NCBI RefSeq assembly: GCF_036010665.1
Contig: NZ_CP108581.1
Span: 1,801,501 to 1,865,500, forward strand
Direction of reading: 5' to 3'
DNA length: 64,000 nucleotides
Source: Microbispora sp. NBC_01189
Lineage (GTDB): Bacteria; Actinomycetota; Actinomycetes; Streptosporangiales; Streptosporangiaceae
The position numbers and the translations under genes are program-made. Numbering within the stretch: position 1 is the stretch's first letter; each line of letters opens with the position of its first letter. Below are positions 1 through 11,108 of the stretch, in pieces. A model generated the notes under the pieces. That model ran no database searches and was not told the origin of the DNA. It was given only the letters and a program-made list of their open reading frames with translations.

Positions 1-711
1 TGGGACACTGCCTGGGACGCGCCCTGGGGACGCGGGCTGCCGAGCCGCGACATCGAGTGCTCGGCGACGCCACTGCGGTTCCTCGGGCCGCGCTTCGAGC
101 TCTACGTCGGTGGTGAGGGCCTGTGCTCCCCGCACCACGAGAGGGTGCGGGCCCAGTCGAACGCCGCCACCGGCGAAGAGGCGGCCGCCCACTGGGCGCA
201 CGCCGGACGCCTGCTGTTCGAGGGCCGGCCGGTGGACGATTACGACGACTCCAATGGCGGCTCCAGTGACGGCTCTCCCGGCACATTTCCTGGCGGCTCT
301 CCTGGCAGCGCTTTCGGCGGCGCTCCCGGTGGCGCCGACGCCGTGACGCCGGCCCGTGTGGCCGCGGCCGGGCTCGACCCCCTGGCCGTACGGCTGGCCC
401 TGCTGCGGCACCCTTACCGGCAGCAGATGGACCTCACCTGGGACAGCCTCAAGACGGCCGACGCGGAACTACGCCGCCTGCGGCGGCGCGTGGCCGAGTG
501 GGCGGAGTCGTCCAGCCGACCGATCGACGCCACGTACGCCGGGCGCGTCCAGAACGCGCTGGACTCCGATCTCGACACTCCACGGGCCCTGCGCCTGCTC
601 GGCGACCTGGAAACGGACGAGTCGGTTACGCCGGGGGCCAAGTTCGAGACCTTCCTCCACTTCGACCACGTGCTCGCCCTCGACCTGCCCGCCGACATCG
701 GCAAGGCCTGA
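1..711 (+). CDS. CysRS/MshC-like class I ligase paralogue (3' part)
   Basis: The reading frame is open from base 1, so the N-terminus lies outside the window. The visible part matches the second half of cysteinyl-tRNA synthetase / mycothiol ligase MshC. It has an IECSA segment and an SPHHE segment that supply the Cys, His and Glu zinc ligands known in this family, then the helical region with VRLALLRHPYR and a DLDTPRAL motif. The KMSKS loop, expected shortly after the PHHE segment and used for adenylate formation, is absent. In its place is a Gly/Ser/Asp-rich insert of about 40 residues (bases about 226-345). It may bind a cysteine-like substrate or Zn without normal ligase activity. Whether the HIGH motif exists cannot be seen. 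It is unlikely to be the housekeeping CysS; a degenerate or specialised paralogue is inferred. Confidence 0.75.
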   Translation, partial: WDTAWDAPWGRGLPSRDIECSATPLRFLGPRFELYVGGEGLCSPHHERVRAQSNAATGEEAAAHWAHAGRLLFEGRPVDDYDDSNGGSSDGSPGTFPGGSPGSAFGGAPGGADAVTPARVAAAGLDPLAVRLALLRHPYRQQMDLTWDSLKTADAELRRLRRRVAEWAESSSRPIDATYAGRVQNALDSDLDTPRALRLLGDLETDESVTPGAKFETFLHFDHVLALDLPADIGKA

Positions 712-1256
712 CGTTCGAGTGCCTCGGCGGCAGATCTCCCGCGCTCCCAGGAGGCTGAGTTCCGAACGCCCTGCCGGCTGAGTTCCAAGCGTCCCGGCGG
801 CGGTCCGAGAGCGCTGCCGGCGGCGACAAACCGCACACCTCGTGCGGCGGCGATCGCGCCTTCGGCGGTCATGTTCCGTCCCATCGCCTTCGCGGCAACA
901 TTGCGTCACACAGACGAATGCCGCCGCGTTCCCCTGCTCGCGAACCACTCCGGAGCCCTCGCCTGGCGCGCGCGGTCGGCACATGGGGTCGGTCTCACCG
1001 CAGGTCGGCGGGGCCATTGCGGGTCCGCAGTGCGTCCGCAGCGGGTCCGCCGCGGGTCCGCCGCGGGCGAGCCGGAAACCGCAGGCGACAACGCGCTGCA
1101 CATCTGGCGCTCCCTAGCGACAAATAACTCGATAAACGGCTGAAACGCATGAGCTGACCGCCGACGTGTGATCCCAACTAATCGCCGCACAGGGGTGTTC
1201 ACGGCCCGCTGGCATGGGAGAATTGCTACAGGCTTTCGAATTGATGGGGAGGCGTA
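712..1256. other. 545-bp intergenic region without a convincing gene
   Basis: No frame here has a start, ribosome site and family-like protein. Two imperfect copies of a CTGAGTTCC-AACG/AGCG element occur at about 756-800. GGGTCCGCCGC-like repeats occur at about 1020-1075. The last 140 bases are less GC-rich and end in TTGATGGGGAGGCGTAATG, so the promoter and ribosome site of the DUF222/HNH gene lie at the right-hand end. Confidence 0.6.
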
Positions 1257-3642
1257 ATGGATCTGTTCGACTCTGACCCTGCACACCCTCATCGTTCGAA
1301 CGATAACGGTGATGGCGACTGGTGGGATCAGCTCACCGCCAACTCGCCCCTTTGGTCTTCCGAGGGTGCGCTTGCCCGTGAATATGTGCCGATCGTCGAG
1401 CCCGGAGCGCGAAAGCACGCGAGCCGGTTCCACGAATCGGCAGAATCGCCCCACTCTGCCCGTCCATTCGATTCTCATCGCGGCCACGCACCCGATGCTG
1501 AACACACCCGTGAAGCGACCGCGAATGGTGTCCCTTCTGACGGCGTTTCTCCTGACGGTGTCTCCTCTCGCAGTGTCCCTAATGCGGGCCGTGGCCCCGA
1601 AGCCGACCGGGATCGGGATGATCGGGACGTCGGCGGCTCGCCTGGCAGCGCCTCCGGTGGTGCCTCCGGTGGTGCCTCTGACGGTGGCCTTGGCGGTGCT
1701 TCCGGTGGTGCTTCCGGCTCGGGGTCGCCGTCATGGGCGGTGGTGGCGGCTCTTGTCGAGGCGGCGCGGGTGGTGGCGTTGGTGCCGGTGCCTGAGGACG
1801 CGGGTGTGTGTCTGGCCGAGGCGGAGGAGTTGCTTGCGGTCCGTGATCGGATCACGTCGGCGTTGGCGGCCCGGGTGGGTCGTGTCCATCGGGCGGGGGA
1901 GGCGAGGAATCATGGGCATGCCTCCACCAGGTTGTGGTTGCGGTCTGCCGGGGGGATGACGCCTGCGGGGGCCGGCCGGTTGGTGACGATGAGCGCGGAG
2001 TTGGATCGTCTGCCGGAGGTGCGTCGCCTGTTCGCGGAGGGTGGTCTGGCGGAGGGGGGTCGTGGAGGCGATCTGCACGGCCACCGCGGGGTTGACCGAT
2101 GAGCAGGCGGCGACGGCCGAGCGGATTCTGTTGGAGTTGGCGAAGTCGGCGGGTGCGGCGGAGGTGGCGAAGGCGGGGCGGTATCTGCGGGCCGTGCTGG
2201 ACCCCGACGGGCATGAGAAGGATGAGCAGGCGGATTTCGATCGCCGGTTCTTCCGGGTGCGCCGGCGGAGGGGCGGCGGGTTGGAGGGGGAGTTCTATCT
2301 GCCGGTGGAGGTGGCGGCGCGGTTGCGGCACATGCTGGACGTCTATGCCAAGCCGAAGGCGGAGGGTGATGACCGGCCGTTGAGTGTGCGGAACGCGGAT
2401 GCGTTGATCGCGTTCTTGGAGAACAAGATCGTGACTGAGCTTCTGGTGCTGGTCAACGGCGAATCCCTCCCCGACGACCCCCCGAGTCGCACTCCGTGCG
2501 ACGACACCGACCCCGCAGGCACCGCCCCCACAGCCGACCCCGCTGGCAAGGACCGCGCAGCCGACCAGCCCGCCGCGGACCCCGCTGGCAAGGACCGCGC
2601 AGCCGACCAGCCGTCCGGCACGGAACCCTCAGGCGACAGTGATCGCCCCACCAACCCGGACACCACCGCGAGCGGCCCCGGCAGCGAGCACTTCACCAGC
2701 GACACGCTCGTCCCTCATGGCGAGCACCTGGACACTTTCCACTCCCCGGCCGCTCCCGGCGGCGAACCCCGCGCCGGTGATGCGGCGGGGGGTGAAAGTG
2801 CGCACCGCGAGAGCGACGCGGCGGTGTGCGATGGCGGGCGGTTCGGGAACGATGCGCCGATGGACGGCGATGAGCACCGGGCCACCGGCTTCGTCGGCGA
2901 GAACCCCGCCACGGAGGCTTCCGCTTCCTGCGGGGAGTGCGCCGCTCCCGACCGCCCTACCGCTGCCGAGCAAGACGAGCCCGACAGGCAAGGACCCTCA
3001 GCGTGGGGAGGCGACACCTGGCCGGGAGATACGCCCTGGTCGGGAGGTGAGGCCTGGGCGGGGCTGGGAGCCGACGCTCCGCCGGGTGCAGAACACGGCG
3101 GTTCACCGTGGGCGGGCGGCAGCGCCTGGCCGGGAGGTGAGGCCTGCGCGGGGGTGGGAGCCGACGCTCCGCCGGGGAGCAGTCCGCCGTGGGCGGGAGG
3201 CGAAAACATCCCGCCGGGGGTGTGGTTGCGGGGGTTGCCGGGGCTGATCCTGGCGACCGGGCACCTGCTGCCCGCCTCCGGCGTGCACCGGCTGGCCCGC
3301 ACCAGCACCCTGGTGAGGATCGTGATGAACGCCGCCGGGCAGGTCCTGGACATGGGCCGCAAGGTCCGCCTGGCCACCCCGGCCCAGCGCCGGGCGGTCT
3401 TCGCCCGGTACGCCACCTGCTGGGTCGACGGCTGCCCGCTACCCGCCACCATGTGCCAGATCGATCATTGCGACAACTGGTGCAGCGGCGGGCTGACCGA
3501 CCTCAAGCTGCTCGGGCCGGCCTGCCAGTTCCACAACCGCGACCGCTACCGCCACCCCACCCGCTACACCCGCCGAAAGATCGGCGACGACCGCTGGGCC
3601 TTCACCTACCGCAACCCCCGAACCAGCCGACTGCGGGTATAG
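1257..3642 (+). pseudogene. DUF222/HNH endonuclease-like gene, frameshifted
   Basis: Actinobacterial DUF222-HNH family member, usually of unknown role and often near mobile DNA. The first frame (1257-2102) starts at ATG 12 bases after GGGGAGG and carries a disordered N-terminus followed by the DUF222 helical domain. The second frame (open from 2041 to 3642) continues it without loss: the DUF222 strand ending LAEG (upstream frame) is followed by VVEAICTATAG (downstream frame). The switch falls in a run of six G at 2054-2059; removing one G restores a single protein of about 794 codons. A disordered middle contains a 39-bp tandem duplication (about 2532-2612) and Trp/Gly/Pro-rich repeats (about 3040-3200). 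The C-terminal HNH domain keeps CWVDGC, QIDH and CQFHNRDRY, so the nuclease core looks intact. It is either a recent pseudogene, a phase-variable G tract or a sequencing error. Confidence 0.8.
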
Positions 3643-3688
3643 AGGCGGGCGCGCGGGAACCGGGCTGGCTGGCAGACGGCAGTGCCGG

Positions 3689-4171
3689 TCAGAGGTGGAG
3701 GCGGGCGGAGGCGACGAGGATGCCGTCCTCGTCGCTGTAGAGCCACTCGCCCGGGACGAAGGTGACCTCTCCGAAGGAGACCGGGACGTCGACCTCCCCG
3801 AGGCCGGTCTTGGCGCTCTTGCGGGGATTGGAACCAAGGGCCTTGATGCCGAGGTCCAGGCCGGTCAGCGCCACCGTGTCGCGTACGGCGCCGTTGACGA
3901 CGACGCCCGCCCAGCCGTGCTTCACCGCCGAGGCCGCGATCAGATCGCCGAGCAGCGCCGTACGCAGCGATCCGCCGCCGTCGACCACCAGCACCCTTCC
4001 CTCGCCCGGCGTCCCGAGGAGCTGCCTGACCAGCGCGTTGTCCTCCAGGCAGCGGATGGTCGAGATCTGGCCGGAGAACCGGGGACGCGAGCCGTACGAA
4101 CGGAACTGGGTGAGGCAACTGCGCAGCGCGTCGCCGTGCGCGTCGTAGAGGTCGGCGGTGGCGAAGCTCAT
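3689..4171 (-). CDS. rraA: RraA family protein
   Basis: RraA-like protein of 160 residues, the normal size for the family. The fold is shared by the RNase E inhibitor RraA and by 4-hydroxy-4-methyl-2-oxoglutarate/oxaloacetate aldolases. Family signatures are [15 protein letters not shown] and the segment [12 protein letters not shown] that contains the conserved Arg-Asp pair of the active site. The start is the ATG of [10 protein letters not shown], which matches family N-termini; upstream codons in the same frame are not family-like. It converges with the HNH gene (46-bp gap) and is followed upstream by the metallo-hydrolase on the same strand (26-bp gap). Aldolase versus ribonuclease-regulator activity cannot be decided from sequence. 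Confidence 0.88.
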   Translation of the reverse strand: MSFATADLYDAHGDALRSCLTQFRSYGSRPRFSGQISTIRCLEDNALVRQLLGTPGEGRVLVVDGGGSLRTALLGDLIAASAVKHGWAGVVVNGAVRDTVALTGLDLGIKALGSNPRKSAKTGLGEVDVPVSFGEVTFVPGEWLYSDEDGILVASARLHL

Positions 4172-4197
4172 GCGGGGAATTGTGCCAGCGCGCCTCG

Positions 4198-5205
<1,008 letters not shown>

Positions 5206-5256
5206 GGGGAACTCCCTTCCGCTCTCATGATCCCCACGAGAACGGAAATATTCCTC

Positions 5257-5688
5257 CTACGACCGGCGGATTCGAGTTCTCCCCCACCAGGGACGCAGCC
5301 GGGGATAGCCGCCGTCGTCGAGGTCGGCCATCCGTTCGAAGAGGTTCCACGAACCCGGATGGCCGCACAGGACGAACGAGATCGCCGAGGCGACGAGGTA
5401 CAGAACGACCATCGGCAGGCCGACGCAGACGGCGTACTGCGTGGCGTGGCGCGCCTCGTGGTCGAGCAGCCGGCCTCTGAGATAACCCTCGCCGTGCTTG
5501 GTGAGGATCACGTTGCCGACCGTGAAGGCCCCGGCGACCGGGAACGGGATCCGGTAGCCGTGCGCGTAGACGAGCCCCCGCTCCCCTCTGCACGTGCGCG
5601 CCCGGCCCAGCCTCGCGATCAGCAGGCCGAGAGGCGTGGAGAGATTGGCGTAGTTGACGACCTGCCGGACCCGGTGCGACCGCCGCAT
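5257..5688 (-). CDS. Small membrane-associated protein with HEARH motif
   Basis: A 143-residue protein whose family I do not know for certain. It has a hydrophobic segment at about residues 52-65, an LLDHEARHATQYA segment at about 77-89 that contains HExxH, and a strong transmembrane segment (GLPMVVLYLVASAISFVLC, about 90-108). The HExxH immediately before a membrane helix recalls zinc metallopeptidases, but the protein is short and no third ligand is obvious. ATG at 5688 follows GGGGGAC. It lies between the MBL hydrolase and the DUF6113 gene on the same strand. Confidence 0.6.
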   Translation of the reverse strand: MRRSHRVRQVVNYANLSTPLGLLIARLGRARTCRGERGLVYAHGYRIPFPVAGAFTVGNVILTKHGEGYLRGRLLDHEARHATQYAVCVGLPMVVLYLVASAISFVLCGHPGSWNLFERMADLDDGGYPRLRPWWGRTRIRRS

Positions 5689-5723
5689 GTCCCCAGAATC
5701 GGCGACTCTCCGGCGCCGGGCAA

Positions 5724-5755
5724 GCTACCCGGGCCAGCTACCCGGGCCAGCTACA
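5724..5755. repeat. 13-bp tandem repeat in a gene gap
   Basis: GCTACCCGGGCCA occurs twice in direct succession, followed by a partial third copy, in the 75-bp gap between the DUF6113 stop and the start of the HEARH gene. It is one of several junction repeats in this window. Confidence 0.85.
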
Positions 5756-5763
5756 CAGCGAGC

Positions 5764-6231
5764 TCACGCCCGGTCGTACGACCGCAGCAGCCAGGAGCCG
5801 GTGGAGCGGGTCACGGCCACGGCGGCCGCGACGGCGAGGACGCCGCCGTAGAGGTACCAGTAGCCGGCGGAGTTCCCGGCGATGGCGAGGTCGCCGGCCC
5901 GCTGCGGCGTGGCCAGCACGAACGAGACGAGGAGCCAGCCGGCGGCCGGGACGAACGCGCCCAGCTTGCCGCCCATCATCCTGCCCATCGCGTACGGCAG
6001 GGCGAACAGCACGGCCAGCCACGCGATCGCGGCGATCGGCAGCCTGCCCAGATACCACGCGTGCTGGAAGCCGCCGACGACCCCCAGCACGAGCCCCAGC
6101 AGGAAGAGCATGCCGTAGGCCGCACCGGCCACGGCCCCAGCCACAGGACCGGCCACAGGACCAGCCGCAGAGCCGGCTGCAGAGCCGGCTGCAGAGCCGG
6201 CCTGCGTCTCCTCGGTCTCCTGGGTCACCAC
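5764..6231 (-). CDS. DUF6113-type membrane protein
   Basis: A 155-residue integral membrane protein with four predicted helices (about residues 33-57, 64-84, 90-107 and 124-143). Such proteins are commonly found next to mshB in actinobacteria; their function is unknown. The N-terminus is Ala/Gly-rich and built from tandem GSAA then GPVA units, encoded by a 12-bp DNA repeat at about 6125-6205, so its length may vary. Two in-frame GTG codons (6231 and 6228) compete as start. It begins 6 bp after the mshB stop, so it is probably co-transcribed with mshB. Confidence 0.8.
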   Translation of the reverse strand: MVTQETEETQAGSAAGSAAGSAAGPVAGPVAGAVAGAAYGMLFLLGLVLGVVGGFQHAWYLGRLPIAAIAWLAVLFALPYAMGRMMGGKLGAFVPAAGWLLVSFVLATPQRAGDLAIAGNSAGYWYLYGGVLAVAAAVAVTRSTGSWLLRSYDRA

Positions 6232-6237
6232 ATCAAC

Positions 6238-7143
6238 CTAACCGATGCCGGCGAACAGGTCGCTCTCGCGGTTGTAGGGCTCGCCGATGCCTCCCGCCTC
6301 GGGCGGCACGCCGATGCCGGGCGGCCCGGGCACCCCCGCGCGCAGGATGTAGTGCTCGACCCCGAGGATCTGCTGGCCGATGTTGTTCGACAACGCGAAC
6401 CAGGGCGCGTCGACCGCGATCTGGGTCGCGTGCGCCCGCATCGCGTCGATCTTCGCCTCGACGTACGGCCGGGCGTCGATCTCGGTCGTCACGTCCTCGT
6501 CGGGGCACGCCGGCAGGTCCTCGACCGAGTCTGGCACCCAGAAGCCGACGCGGGCCTCGCGCATCGTCTCCGCCGTCCGCCGCAGCACGGACCTGGGCAT
6601 CGCGGTGCAGTAGAACTTGGCGACGCGCCACGGCTGCCCGCCGGGGTGCTCCGGATCGGCGGCCAGCTCGAAGGCCCGCCGGGAGACGCGGTGCGCCTGG
6701 ATGTGGTCGGGGTGGCCGTAGAAGCCGTTCTCGTCGTAGGTGACGAGCACCTGCGGCCGGACCTCCCGGATCACCTTGACCAGCTCGGCCGCGGCCTCGT
6801 CGAGGCCGGCCCGCCAGAAGCAGCCGGGGCGGTCGTTGGCCGCCCCGCCCATCATCCCCGAGTCGCGCCAGCGGCCGGCGCCGCCGAGGAACCGGTGATC
6901 GGTGACGCCGAGCGCCTTGCACGCCGCCGTGAGCTCGCCGATGCGGTATGGGCCGAGAGTGTCGTCCCGGTCGCCGGCATGGTGGGCGAGCTCCGGGGGG
7001 ATCACCTCGCCCTCCTCGCCGAGGGTGCAGGTCACGAGCGTCACGTGAGCGCCCTCGGTGGCGTACTTGGCCATGGTCGCGCCGGTGCCGATGGTCTCGT
7101 CGTCGGGGTGGGCGTGCACGAGCAGCAGACGGCGGTCAGTCAT
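6238..7143 (-). CDS. mshB: Mycothiol biosynthesis deacetylase MshB
   Basis: Removes the acetyl group from N-acetylglucosaminyl-inositol in the second enzymatic stage of mycothiol synthesis, a cytosolic zinc-dependent LmbE-family reaction. AHPDDE (residues 11-16) gives two zinc ligands and the catalytic Asp, and GHPDH (about residue 142-146) gives the third ligand. Length (301 residues) matches characterised MshB. The ATG at 7143 begins [16 protein letters not shown] and is right for the family; the frame stays open further upstream only as antisense to the S9 peptidase. The start is divergent from the S9 peptidase with 42 bp between them. Mycothiol conjugate amidase is a close relative, but the KxxAxxxHxSQ-type tail expected of it is not evident. 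Confidence 0.93.
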   Translation of the reverse strand: MTDRRLLLVHAHPDDETIGTGATMAKYATEGAHVTLVTCTLGEEGEVIPPELAHHAGDRDDTLGPYRIGELTAACKALGVTDHRFLGGAGRWRDSGMMGGAANDRPGCFWRAGLDEAAAELVKVIREVRPQVLVTYDENGFYGHPDHIQAHRVSRRAFELAADPEHPGGQPWRVAKFYCTAMPRSVLRRTAETMREARVGFWVPDSVEDLPACPDEDVTTEIDARPYVEAKIDAMRAHATQIAVDAPWFALSNNIGQQILGVEHYILRAGVPGPPGIGVPPEAGGIGEPYNRESDLFAGIG

Positions 7144-7185
7144 GCCTCCGAGGGTAGTGCCCTCCTGCTGGCAGTATGAGGAGCT

Positions 7186-9303
7186 ATGACGGAGAGCTTC
7201 CCACGGTTGCATGCCAGGACCCGGCGGTTCACCCTCGGGGTGCCGCGCGGCTTCACGATCTCCCCCGACGGGGGTCGTGTGGTCTTCCTCAGGACGAGGT
7301 CGGGCACCGATCCGGTGACGTGCCTGTGGGAGCTGGACGTGCTGTCCGACGGCGCGACCGGCGCCGAGCGGCTGGTCGTCGACCCGCTCGCGCTCGGCGC
7401 GGCCGACGAGGACCTGCCCCCGGAGGAGCGCGCCCGCCGTGAGCGGTCGCGGGAGTCGGCGGGCGGCGTCGTCGCGTACGCGACCGACCGGGAGGCACGG
7501 CTCGCCGTCTTCGCGCTGTCGGGTGAGCTGTACCTCGCCGAACTCGCCACGGGCGAGGTCACGGGAGAGGTGCGGCGACTCCCGGCGGCCGGGCCGGTCA
7601 TCGACCCCCGGCTCGACCCCACGGGCACACGGGTGGCGTACGTGACGGGCGGCGCCCTGCACGTGCTGGAGATCGGCAGTGGGACCGACACCGGAGCAGA
7701 CAGCACGCTGGCCGAGCCGGAGAGCGACACCGTCACCTACGGCCTCGCGGAGTTCATCGCGGCCGAGGAGATGGACCGGATGCGCGGCTACTGGTGGTCG
7801 CCCTCGGGTGACCGCCTGCTCGTGGCCCGGGTGGACGAGGCGCCGGTCACGCTCTGGCACATCGCCGACCCGGCCAACCCCTCCCGCGAGCCCGTCCCCC
7901 AGCGCTACCCCGCCGCCGGCACCGCCAACGCCGAGGTCACGCTCTGGGTCATCGGCCTGGACGGCACGCGTACGGAGGTGCCGTTCGAGCAGGAGTACCT
8001 GGCGACGGCCGTGTGGGACGCCCACGGCCTCGCGCTCGTGACGCTCTCGCGCGACCAGAGGAGCATGCGCCTGCTGTCGGCGGACCCGGACACGGGCGAG
8101 ACGACGATCCTGCGTGAGGACACCGATCCGGCCTGGGTGGAGATCGTTCCCGGCGTGCCGGCGCGTCTTTCCGGCGGGACGCTCGTCTGGGTGGCCGACG
8201 CCGACGGCGGGCGCCGCCTCGTGGTCGGCTCCGAGCCGGTCACGCCGCCGTCGCTGCAGGTCCGCGCGGTGCTCGACGTCGACGGCGACACCGTGCTCTT
8301 CCAGGCGAGCGGCGACTCCACCGAGATCCACCTGTGGACGTACCGCGACGGCACCCTCAGCCCGGTGACCACCGAACCGGGCGTCCATTCGGGCCGCCGG
8401 GCGGGCGGGACGACGCTCGTCACCCGGCAGAGCCTCGACACCGAGGGCGTCGCCGTCTCGGTCAGAGCAGCGTCAGTAGGGGGATCTTCGATCAGGTCGC
8501 TGGCGGAGCGGCCCGGGCTGGAGCCGCGTGTCTCGCTGGTCCGCGCGGGCGAGCGCGAACTGGCCGCGGCGGTCCTGCTGCCGTCCTGGCACGTACCCGG
8601 CTCGGGTCCGCTGCCCGTCCTGATGGACCCGTACGGCGGGCCGCACGCGCAGCGGGTGCTGTCCGCCCGGCGGATGTTCCTGGAGTCCCAGTGGTGGGCC
8701 GAGCAGGGCTTCGCGGTGATCGTGGCCGACGGGCGGGGCACGCCGGGACGCGGCCCGGCCTTCGAGCGGGAGATGCTGCACGACTTCACGATCTCCCTGC
8801 AGGACCAGGTGGACGCCCTCCAGGGCGTCGCGGCCCTGCACCCGGGCGATCTCGACCTGTCGCGGGTGGCGATCCGGGGCTGGTCGTTCGGCGGCTACCT
8901 CGCCGCGCTCGCGGTGCTGCGCCGCCCGGACGTGTTCCACGCCGCCGTCGCGGGAGCGCCGGTCACCGACTGGCGGCTGTACGACACCTGCTACACCGAG
9001 CGCTACCTCGGCCATCCCGACGAGGGCCACTACGAGCGGTCGTCCCTCCTGGGCGACGCCGAAAAGAGCGCCGGGAGTGAGACCGGGAAGCTGGAGCGCC
9101 CGCTGCTGCTGATCCACGGCCTGGCCGACGACAACGTGGTCGCCGCGCACACGCTGCGGCTGTCGTCGGCCCTGCTCGCGGCGGGCCGCCCGCACACCGT
9201 GCTTCCGCTGTCGGGCGTCACCCACATGACCCCGCAGGAGGTCGTCGCCGAGAACCTGCTGCTCCTGCAGCTCGACTTCCTGAAGAAGTCGCTCGCCGGG
9301 TGA
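7186..9303 (+). CDS. S9 family prolyl oligopeptidase / dipeptidyl peptidase IV-like
   Basis: Serine peptidase of 705 residues with an N-terminal beta-propeller (about 1-430) and a C-terminal alpha/beta hydrolase domain. The nucleophile is Ser567 in GWSFGGYLA; the Asp lies in GLADDNV and the His in GVTHMT near the C-terminus. [15 protein letters not shown] in the propeller resembles the double-Glu motif (xEExxRxxGxWW) that binds the peptide N-terminus in the S9B DPP-IV branch, so removal of N-terminal dipeptides is likely. No signal peptide is seen, so it is probably cytosolic. ATG follows TGAGGAGCT. It ends 13 bp before the convergent ABC exporter gene. Confidence 0.92.
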   Translation: MTESFPRLHARTRRFTLGVPRGFTISPDGGRVVFLRTRSGTDPVTCLWELDVLSDGATGAERLVVDPLALGAADEDLPPEERARRERSRESAGGVVAYATDREARLAVFALSGELYLAELATGEVTGEVRRLPAAGPVIDPRLDPTGTRVAYVTGGALHVLEIGSGTDTGADSTLAEPESDTVTYGLAEFIAAEEMDRMRGYWWSPSGDRLLVARVDEAPVTLWHIADPANPSREPVPQRYPAAGTANAEVTLWVIGLDGTRTEVPFEQEYLATAVWDAHGLALVTLSRDQRSMRLLSADPDTGETTILREDTDPAWVEIVPGVPARLSGGTLVWVADADGGRRLVVGSEPVTPPSLQVRAVLDVDGDTVLFQASGDSTEIHLWTYRDGTLSPVTTEPGVHSGRRAGGTTLVTRQSLDTEGVAVSVRAASVGGSSIRSLAERPGLEPRVSLVRAGERELAAAVLLPSWHVPGSGPLPVLMDPYGGPHAQRVLSARRMFLESQWWAEQGFAVIVADGRGTPGRGPAFEREMLHDFTISLQDQVDALQGVAALHPGDLDLSRVAIRGWSFGGYLAALAVLRRPDVFHAAVAGAPVTDWRLYDTCYTERYLGHPDEGHYERSSLLGDAEKSAGSETGKLERPLLLIHGLADDNVVAAHTLRLSSALLAAGRPHTVLPLSGVTHMTPQEVVAENLLLLQLDFLKKSLAG

Positions 9304-9316
9304 GCTACCGGGCGGA

Positions 9317-11065
9317 TTACCGGGCGGTGCCGTGCCAGCTGTCCCACAGCGCGGCGTAGGCGCCGCCCGCCGCCACCAGTTCGTCATGGGAGCCCAGCTC
9401 GGTGATCCGGCCGTCCTCCACGACGGCCACCCGGTCGGCGTCGTGCGCCGTGTGCAGCCGGTGCGCGATGGCGATCACCGTACGGCCCTCCAGCACGGCG
9501 GCGAGCGAGCGCTCCAGGTGGCGGGCGGCGCGCGGGTCGATCAGCGAGGTGGCCTCGTCCAGCACGAGCGTGTGCGGGTCGGCCAGGACCAGCCGCGCGA
9601 GCGCGAGCTGCTGCGCCTGGGCCGGCGAGATGGCCGTGCCGCCCGAGCCCACGGTCGTGTCCAGGCTCCGCGGCAGCGCGGCCACCCACTCCCAGGCGTC
9701 GACGGCCTCCAGAGCCCGGCGTACGTCCGGGTCGGCGGCGTCCGGACGGGCGATCAGCAGGTTGTCGCGCAGCGTGCCCCGGAACACGTGGTGTTCCTGG
9801 GTGACCAACGCGACGTGCCCGCGCAGCTCGCCGAGCGGCAGCTCGACCAGCGGGACCCCGCCGACCGTGACCGACCCGGTCCGCGGGCCGTGCACCCCGG
9901 CGAGCAGCCGGCCGAGCGTGGACTTGCCCGCACCGGACGGTCCGACCATGGCCAGCCGCTCCCCCTGGCGTACGTCGAGGTCGACGCCGTGCAGCACGTC
10001 GTGGCCGGGACGGTAGGCGTACCGCACGGCGTCCGCCCTCAGCTCCTCCCCCGCCGGCCGGGCGGTCCCGGCCGGGCGGTCGTCGGGGACGCCGCCGACG
10101 CCGAGGAGCCGGGCCATCGAGGCACCGCCGACCTGCAGCTCGTCCGTCCACGACAGCAGCCGGTCGAGCGGGTCGATGAGCTGCTGGACGTACAGCGTGG
10201 CGGTGGTCACCTGGGCCACCGACACCCAGCCCTCGATGTGGAACAGCCCGCCGGCGAGCAGGGTCGCCACGATCGGGACGACATAGCCGAACTCGACGGT
10301 GGGGAACCACACCATGCGCAGGCCGAGGGTGTAGCGCTCGGCCGCGAACGACCGGGCGATGTCGCGGTCGGTCCGCTCGCGGCGGCGGTCCCGCAGGCCC
10401 AGCGCCTCGATGGTGCGCGCGCCCTCGACCGTCTCGGCGAGGCCCTCGGTCATGTCGGCGTACGCCGCGTTCTCGCGCAGGTAGCCGTCCCTGGCGCGGG
10501 TGAGGTACCACTTCGTGGAGATCCACAGCAGCGGTGCGGCGATCAGCGACGGCACCGCCATGAGCGGCCCGACGAGGACCACGGCGCCGACGACGAAGGC
10601 CCCGGTCACGACCGCGATCAGGGTCTCCGGCACGGCGTGCCGCACGGTGCGCGACAGCGCGTCCACGTCGCGGGAGGTGCGGGTGAGCAGGTCGCCGGCG
10701 CCGGCCCGCTCGACCGTCGACAGCGGCAGCGCGAGCACCCGGCCGACGAACTCCTCCCGCAGTTCGGCCAGGACCTTCTCGCCCAGCAGGGAGGAGGCGT
10801 ACACCGCGAACCTGATCAGCACCGCCTGCGCGGCCACGAACGCGGCGATGGACAGGGCGACGGCGTCGACGCGCAGGCCGGCCCTGCCCTCGGCGAGGCC
10901 CTCCACCAGGCCGCCGAGCATCCGGGGGGCGACCAGGCCCGCGACGGCCGCGAGGGCGTGCAGGGCCAGCGCCAGGCCCAGCTCGCGCGGATACTTCAGG
11001 GTCAGCCGGCGCGCGTAGGCGCGCACCTGCGCCCGGTCGGCGACCGGCAGGATCTCGCGGGCCAT
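9317..11065 (-). CDS. ABC exporter half-transporter with intact Walker motifs, degenerate signature
   Basis: Type IV (exporter) ABC half-transporter of 582 residues: six transmembrane helices (about 1-310) and a nucleotide-binding domain (about 335-575). Walker A is GPSGAGKST (about residue 375), Walker B is TLVLDEATS and the H-loop is IAIAHR, all canonical. The ABC signature, normally LSGGQ, reads ISPAQ (about residue 478). It is the downstream gene of a pair; the upstream gene has the opposite defects, so the two are expected to form a heterodimer with one working ATP site. The substrate is unknown. Upstream of its ATG lie three tandem copies of an SD-like GGAGAGGACTGA unit. Confidence 0.93.
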   Translation of the reverse strand: MAREILPVADRAQVRAYARRLTLKYPRELGLALALHALAAVAGLVAPRMLGGLVEGLAEGRAGLRVDAVALSIAAFVAAQAVLIRFAVYASSLLGEKVLAELREEFVGRVLALPLSTVERAGAGDLLTRTSRDVDALSRTVRHAVPETLIAVVTGAFVVGAVVLVGPLMAVPSLIAAPLLWISTKWYLTRARDGYLRENAAYADMTEGLAETVEGARTIEALGLRDRRRERTDRDIARSFAAERYTLGLRMVWFPTVEFGYVVPIVATLLAGGLFHIEGWVSVAQVTTATLYVQQLIDPLDRLLSWTDELQVGGASMARLLGVGGVPDDRPAGTARPAGEELRADAVRYAYRPGHDVLHGVDLDVRQGERLAMVGPSGAGKSTLGRLLAGVHGPRTGSVTVGGVPLVELPLGELRGHVALVTQEHHVFRGTLRDNLLIARPDAADPDVRRALEAVDAWEWVAALPRSLDTTVGSGGTAISPAQAQQLALARLVLADPHTLVLDEATSLIDPRAARHLERSLAAVLEGRTVIAIAHRLHTAHDADRVAVVEDGRITELGSHDELVAAGGAYAALWDSWHGTAR

Positions 11066-11073
11066 CGTCGAAC

Positions 11074-11108
11074 CTCTCAGTCCTCTCCTCAGTCCTCTCC
11101 TCAGTCCT
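11074..11108. repeat. 12-bp tandem repeat carrying stop and SD sequences
   Basis: AGTCCTCTCCTC is repeated in tandem between the two exporter genes. On the coding (minus) strand every unit reads GGAGAGGACTGA, so the stop codon of the upstream gene and the purine-rich ribosome site of the downstream gene are multiplied. Confidence 0.85.

Noticed and set aside
7144-8388. Apparent N-terminal extension of mshB by more than 400 codons
   Set aside because: The frame is open only as antisense to the S9 peptidase; MshB proteins start at the ATG at 7143.
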